Below are positions 7,460 through 19,400 of a stretch of 64,000 nucleotides of DNA, piece by piece. The position numbers and the translations under genes were made by a program. The notes beneath the pieces are model-generated. The model was given only the letters and a program-made list of their open reading frames with translations, ran no database searches and was not told where the DNA came from. This stretch comes from Pseudobacteroides sp. (GTDB lineage Bacteria; Bacillota; Clostridia; Acetivibrionales; DSM-2933), in assembly GCF_036567765.1 (NCBI RefSeq), contig NZ_DATCTU010000122.1, forward strand, positions 1 to 64,000. Reading direction: 5' to 3'. The stretch's first letter is position 1. Each line of letters begins with the position of its first letter.

Positions 7460-10400
7460 TTATTTTCCTTTTCTTAATCCAGCATTGATCATGTTCATAT
7501 AAATTGTGGCAACTTCTGCACGGCTTACTTTTCCTTGCGGATCAAAGAGGTTGCCGTTTTTGCCCTTAATAAGTCCGTATTGGTAGCAAAGGTTTACAGA
7601 TTCTTTAGCCCAAGGGCTTATCTTGCTGCTGTCTGTGAAATTTTGAATATTTGCAGACTTAGCAAACTCAATGCCAAACTTCTTTATATAACGGTTGATA
7701 ATTGTACACATCTGTTCACGTGTCATCATTTCATCAGGTCGGAATACTTTGTAGGAATACCCGCTTATGATGCCATTTTCCGAAGCCCATCCTATATAAG
7801 GGCTGTACCACGCATTGGACGGAACATCACTGAAGGAGCTATTGGGATATTTTTTTATATCTACTCCTGCAAGGCGTCCAAGAGTTGTGACAAACATGCC
7901 TCGAGTCATATGTCCATCAGGATCAAATGTATTTTTGCCTGTGCCCTTAAAAAGCTCATGGGAAGCTGCAAATGAAACTGCAGCGGCACCCCAGAAGTCA
8001 GCTGACACATCACTAAAGGTGTATGTATTTTTAACCACTGAGTATGTTCCTTTTGATGAAGCAATATACATAAGACCATCTGTTGATACTAAACTCCAAG
8101 GTATGATCTGGGCCTTGCCGTCTTTACCTGTATAGGCTATTACATAGTCTTGTGGTTTTGCCGGAATCTGATAGTTTAATAATGCCATTGAGTTGAGATT
8201 ATCACCCTTTGATAATGTGCCCTTTGGTATTTGCATGAGTAGGTTCTTACCGGTTATAAGTATGTTTTTACTTGAATTATAGTTTATTATTTTATCTATT
8301 GACTCATTATCGATGCTCTTGATTTCATCCGGTACTGTAACAGTTACCCAATTATCTTCAACCTTGTACTCTATAACCGGAACAGTACCAGGTTTTTTCT
8401 CATCATCTTCATCATTCTCTGTTTCTGTTATGTTATTTCTGTAGATATAGTAATCAACGTAAACTATGGATGAATTTGCATTTTCCCATAGAGTCGGGTC
8501 AGCGGAAAAAGCCGCATTAGACTTGTCATTAAGTTGCTTCCTTTGATCTTCTAATGCCTTATTGGAAATTGCCAGAGCATCTTTTGCTTTTGTTAGTTTG
8601 TCACTGGCATCAGAGGTTGCCTGGGCTTGGGCAAAGGCTTTTACAGCATTATTATAGTTGTCTTTAGCTGTATTTAAGTCTTTTTGGGTTGCGGTACCGT
8701 TTTGAACAGCCTCCTTGGCTTCATTCCATAGCTTAAGCATATCAAGGATAGTTGCATCGTTATTGACAGCAGCCAAGTATTCAGCCTGAGCAGCAGCCTT
8801 GTCGGCAGCAGCGGCATTGTTCCAGTTTTGGAGAGCCATACTTATGTTGTTGATATAAGTGTTTACAGATTCATTTATTGATGCCACTGTAAGAGCTTTC
8901 TCAGCATTAGCTACATTTGATTCAGCGGATACAACATCATCATAAAGCTTTCCAAGATTATGGAGATCGGCACTTGAAACACCTGCCATCGGCCGAACGG
9001 CTACCTGATAATAACCGTAGGTCAAATCCTTGTATTTTTTAATATTGAGGTCGGTCATCGGCATATCAGGGGTTTCCCACACTGCACCCTTGGACTCCAC
9101 ATCCGATACCGGTATAGGAGATGGATTAATGCCCGTACGTGGAAGAATTGCAAACTGGTATGTACCAAGTGCATCCTTACCGCCCGATGCAGTTAGTGTG
9201 ATTGAGCCGTCTTTTGGAGCATAATTGGTTGAACGTGTTTTTTCTGTTTTAAAGGTTATATAGTCATCATTTACAGTCAATGACTTTTTGGATATAACCT
9301 TGATATTATCCTTATCCTGAGCATCACGTACATATATGGCGTAATCATCGGGTGAAAGATCTGATATAACAGGATCATCCTGCCATTTAAGATTCTTAAG
9401 CCATTTTGTATAATCCCCATTATTCTGAGCAATTGCTTTTGCTGCATCAGCATATCTGGAAGCATCAGCGGCTTTTACAGCAGCAAACTGGTAAGAACCG
9501 CGATAAGTATTGACCATCGGCACGGATTTTGAAGCATCATATAGACCACCAGTTATAAAATTGCTGTCTATGGTGATAAATCCGTTATTTTTATCATTGT
9601 TCCATGAATTACTTACTTTGAAAACATTAGCAGATGTAATGTCTATTGGGAAATCCTTTACTGTTATGGAGCTATTGTTGTAGTTTCCGGCCATATCCTG
9701 AGCATATAGGGTGTACTTTCCTCCAAATGTTACAGGGAATGTACCTGCTATTCTGGTCAAACCCTGCTGGAAGGAAAGGGGATAATCGTTTATGGTTGCA
9801 GTCTTGATGGAGGAAAGTATGGCACTGCTCTTGGCAACACTCCAAGAGAGTGACCTATTTGTATTTTCAGCAGCCTGGTTATCCGGGCTTATCTCTTCAA
9901 GGTGTACTGTGGGCTGATTCACATCCATGCGATCCATCAATAGAATCACTGAACTCCATGTGCCATCTTTGGCTGTTGCAGTCACCTGATAGTAGCCGTT
10001 GTTGCTGACCAAAAATCTTCCGTCACTTTCAGCAGCAATGTTTGAGATATCCAAGGTTGTTTTGTTTGCAGCAATATCTGTTTTGGTGCTGATATAGTTA
10101 GCAGCCACATCATTGATAGGGGAGCCGCTTACCTTACCCGGCACTGCATTTGCACTTAAATAAGCAGTTTGACCCTGATTTATATACTCTCCGTTTTGGA
10201 TATCCTGGCTTCCTATCTGGAATTTAGCAGTTACCGAAGGAGCATCCCCAACCGAATTTTGTGATATTGTACTGTTGAACCAGTCAACTGTAATGGACTG
10301 AGCAGTACGATTGCCGGATGCATCAATAGCTGCAACTGATATGGTTCCATTTTCATTTACTGGTATGTTAAATTGCCAGAAGCCGTTGTCATTTTTAACC

Positions 10401-13400
10401 AGACCAACTGGGGTATTATCATTTAAGGTAACAGATGATAAATTGCCGTCATCCAATATATAGCATGTAAGATCAACGGCAATATTAGTTCCGCTCTTTA
10501 TTGATGCAGTTTGAGGGAAACTTCTGTTCCAGTAAATCCGTGGTGAGTTATCGTCATCTGAAGGCGTTGGTACCTGGTCACCTGCAAATTGCTCTACAAG
10601 CTTATCAAACTGTGCAGTTTCCGAAGTAACTGTTATTGTGACAGTGTGAGGATAATTTGTTTTGTTGGAGCCAAAGTTGACCCTTGACTTTGTGTTTCCT
10701 CCAGCAGCGGAAATATCAATACCATTACTGTTAAATCCAGGGAAAGTGCTCTTCACATTTACACTTCCATTAAAGTACAAATCAAGTGATTCGGCAACTG
10801 TTGTAAAGCTGAAAGAGCTGTTTTTATCGCCATAAGACAAATTTGACAGGTATGGTGCATTTTCAGTTACACCTGTACCCCAAACGGGGATGTTTCCTTT
10901 GAATTTCCAGCTCTGGCTGATGGTTGATGCCTTGTCATAATTGGATCCATCAGCGTTTTTAAAGCTGAACATACTGTTATCATTATAAATATTTATACCT
11001 TCACCATATTCGGTTACCGTATATGTTATAGCTTTAGTGGTGTTGGTAGCAATATCTTTTATATGTATAACCCCGGTTCCCTCTTTAGTTGGTGTGATTA
11101 CCAGTGTTCCTGTTGTATGGCCTTTTGAGAAATTGCCTGTGTCTTTGTAATACAGAACCCCCAGGTTCCTAGCATTGTCAGAAGCATTGGAAATCTCAGT
11201 TACTGTGATGACAGGTGCTCTTTCTTTTGTTGTGGCAATTGTAACTGGCAGTCGCATTGTGTTACCCATTGCAAGGGTAATTCTGTCGGCAGTATTGAAG
11301 TAGGTGGTATGCTCTATTTGGGTTGATCTAAGGTTATTGATACTGTTATATTCACCGTGAACTGCCTCAAGCATACCTGTGTTGAAGGACTTCACTGTAT
11401 CTGCATCACTGAAAATTTCAACATTGAGGTTAAGACTTCCTGTTGCACTTCCTTTATAGCAGCTGGCAGGGACTACCAGTGTACCTGTTACAGTACGCCC
11501 CTTACCCTTACTTATATTTCCTCCATCACTTGAATTGTACAGGTAAAGTATTCCGTTTTGCTTATTTGTATCTGTTGATGCTCCAAGAAGCTTCAACTCT
11601 TCCTCTTTTGAAACTGTAAGGTTGGTACCTGCTATTCTTAAGTCTAGCGGTGAATATGTGATTTTTCCGCTGCTGTCTTTCCCTGTCTCATATGTAAATT
11701 GGACATAGGCATTATCAGCAGTCGCACTTCCACGGTTTCCAACCTGGAAATCCACATTCAGCACAGCATTTCCATTTGAATCTATGCCGGTGCTTTTTAT
11801 TGAAAAATGCTCGAATCCAAGCTCCGGCTTTGGAGATACAACCAAAGTACCGTTTTTACCGTCAGATGATAGTGTGGTTGCATTAAATGCTTTTGAGGAA
11901 TATGAGGCATCTTCTTCCACAGTTATATAGAAGACGCTACCGCTTGGAAGATCCTTGGTAAGTGCTGCACTCGTTCCGCTAAGTTCGACTTTTTGTCCTG
12001 AAGCTATGTTCTGGGTAATTTTCCACGTATTAAGGTTTGTAGAAGCATTGTCAGGTGTCTTAATATTAAGCTTAACAGTAATTGGGTTGGATGCACTTCC
12101 CCTGATCGAAACATCACCTGTGTTTACGAAGGATATGGTTGGCCTTAGCTCTGAACCAGCAGAGAAATCGTAGCTTGCGAAGGTTGCTTTATCTTCACCT
12201 ATGCTTTGAGCTCCAACCCCATAGCTGATAGCATATATACCTACGGTTGAGTCACCGTCAGGTCCAAGGGCTTTTTCACCATTAACTGTATATTCTTTCA
12301 GTTTTGTAAGGCTTGCCTGAGTGATTACCAGCAATGTATCCTTTGTTGGGGACGGTGTATCACCGGCAGCAATCAATTCTGCATCATCCATGCCAAGCAG
12401 TGATAAATCTGTTGGTTCCTTTGATATGCCAAACTTGGATGAAAGTTTTTTGTATTCCGGCGATGTTGTATCTGAAGCTTTATCGTCATTTGACAAGGCT
12501 GAAACTGTATTGGCATCAGCTGAAAGTCCTAATGCAATCTGGAGATTTGTAAATTTAAGCTGATCCATGGACCCGCCTGCGTACCCGTTAAGTTTCCCCA
12601 GATAAGCATTTTGGGCATCATCTTTAGACCATCCTTTGGAAATACTATCCTCATAAACCTGCATGTTCCTCATTGCAAGCATTGTTCCAACGCCCCAAGT
12701 ATTAGTGTTGGGATCATATTTGGATAAATACACTGCATTATTACCGGTATTGGCAACTGCACCTGTATATACAGCTGAGATGTTGCCGGCACCGTCAGCA
12801 CCAATTGTTACTTCAGCACGGCCTGTTGTTGTTTGCTGTGCAGGACTGCCATCATCTCCTGTCATGTTTTCTGGGGTAAAGAATGGGTAAAGTGTTCCTG
12901 TTCCAGATTTCACTATATTATTAAGTTCTGCTTCAGGTATTATGTAGGTTGAGCCGTTCATTTCGAACAACAGGAAGTTTTCTGCCGTATCGGAAGACAG
13001 CTGCTGAATGCTTTCTCCTCCTGTAAGCTGACCAATCTTGCCCTTCAGAAATTGAAGGTTTGCAAAATACGGATCGGAATATGCCTTCGATAGACTTGCG
13101 TTTTTGTATACACCGTCTTTTCCGCCCTTATTCCGGTCATAATCTACCAATATTTTAATAAGATATGGCGTCTTTAAAGTAACTGTTTCATCAGCGTTTA
13201 CAGTTGCTGTACGAATATACAGCCTGCGTATGGTTACAAAATCCTGTGCCTGAATCTCCTGCTGACTTGTGGTATATGCAATATAGTACGTGTCACCTAT
13301 TTTCTTTGTTTCAATATTATCCAGTGTCTGGTTGGCAGAAATTCCCACACTTGTAATCTTACCGTTTACACTTGCAGATAATTGGGTGCCCTTACCGTAG

Positions 13401-16400
13401 GTTTCCCAAAGCCCGGTCTGATAAAGCAGGCGGTATTGGCGAATGGATTCTGAAGCATCGCTTCCCGGATAAGAATTATTTAAATAGGAAGTATAGTCCG
13501 AAACCATTTTTTTAAGCTCTGTGTCATTATAATGTACCGCTTGTGCATAGAATACAGCCGAGCCGTCCCCTGATGAATCGGGCACATACACAGTAGAGCC
13601 TGGGGCACTGCTTATAACTTTGGAGGCGGTGAAACCTTCTGTGCCGCTGTAGGATGATTTAACTGTAAAGGAGGCTTTTTTGATTACAGTATTCTTTGCT
13701 GCCTTTGTTGCTCTGCTTTGAATATAGTTGTTATAATTATCCACTGATGCAAAGTAGTCATACCAAGCTTTTGCAGTATCGTATTCCTTCTTTTTCACAA
13801 GATAATCATCGTATGCCTTTTTCTTTCCATCATATTGGGTGTAGTCAGCTAATGCAACATCATAGGCACTTTTTGCCTCTTCATAAGTGCTGTACTTTTT
13901 ATTGAAGTCGGTATCCGACTTATAATAATCCGATTGCACCGGTTCTAAGGGTTTGGAACCTGGATCTGCAACTACTTTTGGCTCTTCAGGTACAAAACCT
14001 GTGTTCTTGTAATTTGTTACATCCATTTTTGTTCCGTCAGTGAGTTGGGGAACATTGGATGTGGGCTTGGTCAATATTGTTGGAGCAGTTGCTGATGCAC
14101 TTCCATAGCTTATCCATGCAGCATTTATGTTATTGCCGTCTGCCCAGGCATTGAAATCAAGGTCCCCTGTTCCATCATCGGTTTTGCCGTCTGTGGTGTC
14201 AAGGAGAATATAAGGTGCTAAACTAAGCTCGTTAACCGGGTTAACAAGACCATAGCTTTCCTTGCCGTTTGCAGAAGTAACTCGAAGCTTTGACATAACA
14301 AGCATGCTGTTGTCTACTTCGTTTGCAGCTCCTTTGCGGCCGTACGTATATATAACATAGTTGTCCTTTCCAACGGTTACAACCTTATAATCGTAGCCTG
14401 TCAATAAGCCGTCAGCCAGCTTGAAAGCATCTCCAGAGCTGCCGTAGCCTGAAAGCTGGAAAGGAACATTGCTGTCTGTGGGGTTGTATGATAATGCCGT
14501 TAGCTCATCGTCTCGATGTGGTTGATAAATTTTTTGGGTAGCTTCGGTACTTCCGGGAAGCTTAATCCTCACTCCGGCATTTGTTGTGTTTCCTTTTGTG
14601 TCGGTCATGGAAAGGGTGCCTATATCACCGCCAAATGTATCTCCCAGTGCAGACCATTTGTGTTTCCAGCCATCCTTCTTGTCATATGTGATGCTATACT
14701 TTATAAGATCCATCTCATAGCTGAATAATAGTAAAACCACCCTGAAACCAAGTCCAAGGGAAAAGTCAAACTCATCAAAGCTAAATCCTTCATATTTTCC
14801 TGAATATAGGCCTGTTGCAGTATCATATTCCTTTTCGTATGCACCAAGAGTCATTTTGCATCCAACGCTGATTTTAATGAATACTTCAAACTTCATTATT
14901 TCTATGCCTATTCCTGCACCTGCTTCCACAAATGCCTCAGGAGAAATTGTCATACCGTTCCAGTAAACGTCACTGTCGGCATCTACTACTCTTGCAACAC
15001 GCTTAATTGTAGTTTTTTCCAGAGCTACCAGTGTAACTTGGTATTTGCTGCTTAGCTTGTTGCCATCCTGCTTTTTAAGAGTTACAGTTACCGGGTCGTC
15101 ACCTTCAGACTTTATATAACCTTCCTTGAATCCTGACAAAGTACTCTTTAAACCAAGTTTTCCGGAGAAAGTAACATTAAATGCTTTATAGTCTGTATCA
15201 AACTTATACGTCTGGCCAGGATTAAGAATCATCTCTGTTGACAAAGCAGCAGTTGGTTCTTCCTTTGGATCACGGTCAACAGTCAAACCTGTGCCAATTT
15301 CAATGCTGATACCCACAGTGACATAAACATAGACAATGGGGCATGGGGTGAGCCTATACTGCATTTTGTATTGAAGCTCTGCTGCTATGGCAGCTGAGAA
15401 TTGACTGAAGTAAAAGGCATTGTCAATGGGATTGTATTTAAATAGGAACGCGAGGGAAACTGAGAAATCCACTGAAAATGAACTGGACTTCATCTTGCCG
15501 TTATCTTTGGCATTTGCATAAGAATCATCTGCACCTTTGGCAGTTTCCATGCTTGGGTTTCTAAGAAAGTTTTTGAGTTTTCCCATATCTTCCATGTTAG
15601 CTGCGTTTGCTTTTTTAGGTCCAAACCAGTTGCTTTCTGAGGTTGAAGAGCCGGAACCGCCAGATCCTCCAGACCCTCCAGATCCTCCAGAAGAACCTGT
15701 ACCGCCCGTACCGGCATCCCCGTTGGAATTATATCCACCTAAAGGTATACCGATCGAGAAGCCAACCTCATAGCCATTCATGGTTATGGTTATATAATCC
15801 GAAACACCAATTTCGGCAACTGGGAGCTTTGTTCCAATATCAAGGTTGAATTCCGGGAATTCATTTCCTGATTGCCCCATATCAACACCTGACTCTGGAG
15901 TAGATGAGCCGTTTTGTGCCTTAAGATAATCAGAATTTTGATATGAACCGCTGGAGCTATGGCTTACAGTCTCAGGATCCGGTATTTCGGAATCATCAAG
16001 GAGTGAGACTCCTGCTTTTTTCTGTTCCTGGACACAAAGAGCAAAGGTGTCGTCGCTTGTAAAGGATCCAAGATAGTTATTGATTTTTGCAGCAGCATCC
16101 TCGGCACCATCCTTGTATGTTACTACACCGGTATTGGTATCGATACCGGCAATTTCAGCAATCGGTATATTGTCTCCTGCAAGGCTGTGGGGTATAAATA
16201 TTGGGCTTGGATTTGCAAATTTACTGCGTAGGTTGCCGTGATAATCCGGTGTCCATGTAAAGGACTTCCCTGAGAGCTTTGGTGGATTGCGGTCTCCTCC
16301 AAGAGGAATATCCACAGTTGACAATGTACTTGCCTCTGCCCCGTACATCAGATGATTGTCTGACGATACGGCATAATCACTCTCGTTTTGAGGTATAGAG

Positions 16401-19400
16401 TTGTTTATATAGCTCCTGCTCTTACCACTTATGATGTAACGGTACGCCTTTTGTTCTGAAGTAAGTTTCGCATATTGGTTGGGGTTTGTTACATCTGCTA
16501 TAAAGGCAGGAATTACCTGTGCATAGTCATTGGAGTTAGCTCCTGCAGGTGCAACCAAGCTGCGAGGTGTCATGGTATAGAAGGTTTTAAGGAAATACTG
16601 CCTATAGCCCGCAATTTGCCCCTTTGAATCGTACATAGGAACAGGTGCAAAAACGCTTTCGTCGTAGTCGGTACCTTTGTTTAGGAAATATATAAACTCA
16701 TCTACATCGTTTCCTTTACTGTCTTTATCCAAGATAAAATAACCTGTTTGCTTGTTAAAATATCCGTCAATTCTTCCATTGCCATTTTTATCAAGATACA
16801 ATCCAGTTTGAGAAATGCTTGTGGTCATATCGTTTGCCGCAGTTATATAATTTTTCTCATAGTACCTGAAATCAAGTGATGCTGTTGACAGGTTCCTCAT
16901 TTCAAGATATATTTTTTCATTTCCATAAAAGGATTTGCCGTCCAAAATGATAATGTCATCTGATGGGAGGTTAAAGTTAATCCAATGAATGTTCTCAATA
17001 TTGGAAGGATACTTTATAACTCCAGTAGTATCGGTCCCTGTCAAGTCACTCTTGTTGATATTTTTTTGTTTATATGTAAAACGGTTTGCGGAAGTTTTAT
17101 CAGTTTCTGAATATCCTATTGTAATAAAGTTTGAACCATGTGATTTAAATTTGTCAATGGTTTCTGTTATTTTGTCGGTATCGATACTGTTTAAGACATT
17201 ACCATCCACATCCTTCAATCGTTGGACAGAAGGACGAATATCTATCTTAAATTCCTGACTCCTAGTCATAACAACATTTATGGTATAAGTATCGGTTAGG
17301 GAAGATTGTGTAAATCCATTCCATATCATATTAATATTGTACCTGTTGCTTCCAGCTTCCTTTTTCCCGGTGGCTACAATCTTACCGCTGGAATCGGTGA
17401 GGTAAACTCCATAATCAAGGGTCGAATCCTCGGTTGCAGGCTTGTAGCTTGCAGTGGATTTTAGCTCTACCTGAATAGTGGAGCCTACGTAGAGCTTTCC
17501 TGAACCATCCACACCACCGCTTCCGTTTACTATGGATACGGTAGGCTGAATGGATTTGTAAACGCCGGAGGCTTCAGTAAGCTGGGCAGAACCTGAGGGC
17601 GAACTGTCGCTGTCATTTGCTGTATAAATACGCAGCCCAAACTTGTTGTCAAATTTACGGCGTACAAGGTATCCATCGTTTAAAGCAGCCAAAGCATTAC
17701 TTTTGCCGTTATGTGCATCGTATCTCTGTGTTCCGAGGCGTAATTTGCCTACGTTATCGCCTACATTCCAAGAACTGTCAATAGACCCGGAAGTATACCA
17801 TCTTAGAGTATAACCATCCCACCAATTTCCTGATGTACTGTGATTGGCATTAACATAAGCGTGTTGCTCACCACTTGACTTCAAAATCTGAAAATAAGGA
17901 TAAACATATTCAAGGCCATAAAGAAATAAATCTCCATCACTTGCCAGTGAGGCATTCCATGAAAATGTACCGTAAAATCTTGAATACATGGCGGACCCAT
18001 ATGGAATGGTTAATTCTCCCGATGAATTACCTTTTGATTCAAGTTTCCAACCATTGCCGTCTGCGGATCCACCTGTCCAGCCTGATTTGTAGAGGCCGCT
18101 CAGTGTATCTCCGTAGGATTGATTGCTTTTATTGGCTATGTATGTCCTGTCCATCCACCTGTTTATAGGGTTGGAAAAACTTATGCTGCCAAGTGAATAA
18201 TTATATGTAAATGCCTTGATTTCTCCATTCTTATCATCTTTATCCGGATAAACAATTGTAGCCGATGGAGAATCCTTTTTATTTTTAATCTCGGTTCCGC
18301 CAACGGTGGCAAGCTCTGTTGGTGCCAACGAATCTGGGGCTTCCGTAGTATTACCCGTTGCATCGATAACGTCTTTATCATATAACATTGTGGCCAGATT
18401 CTTTTTAGACTCAGCCGCTGTATTGTATAGATAAACAGTTGCTGTGGTATCGGTCAGAGAACAAATTTTGTTTGTGTCTCCTTTGAGGTTTGAAATGGTG
18501 ACAGTAAAGCTAACCTTCTCATTTGTAGCTTTTCCGTCATTTATGAGGGGAATTTTGATAGTTTGTTCATCAATATCCGAATAGAAGTTCAGCGTGCCTG
18601 ATGATGAACCGTAATCCTTTCCTGCAACGGCTGTGCCATCAGTTGTGCTGTAATCCACAGACAATACTGTTTGATTTCCGCCTGTGCGTTTAACTATAAG
18701 GTTAGCTGTCCCGGATGCCTTATCCACTGTAACACTCTTTACATCAAATCCGATTTGGCTTGCAGTTGAAGCTTCATTTTCTTTTATGTGAAGCATCAAG
18801 GTATTTGCCGCATCATAGAGTGAACCACCCTCACAGCCCACAATGGTAAACGTTCCGAACTTATCAGGTTCTGACTTGGTGTTATCCTTAGATGAAACAT
18901 ATATATCCTTCACCCATTCATCTTCAGCAAAGGTCACTGTGAATGCGTATCCTGCATATTTATCCGGGCTATCCATTGGAACAACAGAATAAGTTGTCGG
19001 CGGGTTTAGGTCTATATCAGCGGGAGGAGTGCCTATGACTTCCTGTTTGGTATATTCATAAGCCACACCTTTAGCAGAGTCGGAGCAGTACGCTGTCCCT
19101 TTAATGGTGAATACACATCTTACGTCATATTTTAAATAATCGTCTTTTGAAATGGTAAATTCATTATTGGTTGCTCCAGTAACTATCTTCCATGCATTAT
19201 CCGCGAAAATATACCATTGATATGATTCTGCATCTTTTGCAAGGTTAAGATGAAGATCACCCTTCTCATCTATCTTGCCTGTACTGATTCCCACTGCCGG
19301 GGAAGGCTTAATGGGGTCAGGGTCCTTTCCAAGAGTCTGGTACTTGGTAATAGGTAATGGATCTTCAACCCTAATTGAAATATCTGAAGAGCCTGCTGCA

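Noticed and set aside
15537..15773. Plus-strand Pro-rich frame
   Set aside because: It is the antisense of the Gly/Ser linker in the giant surface protein.
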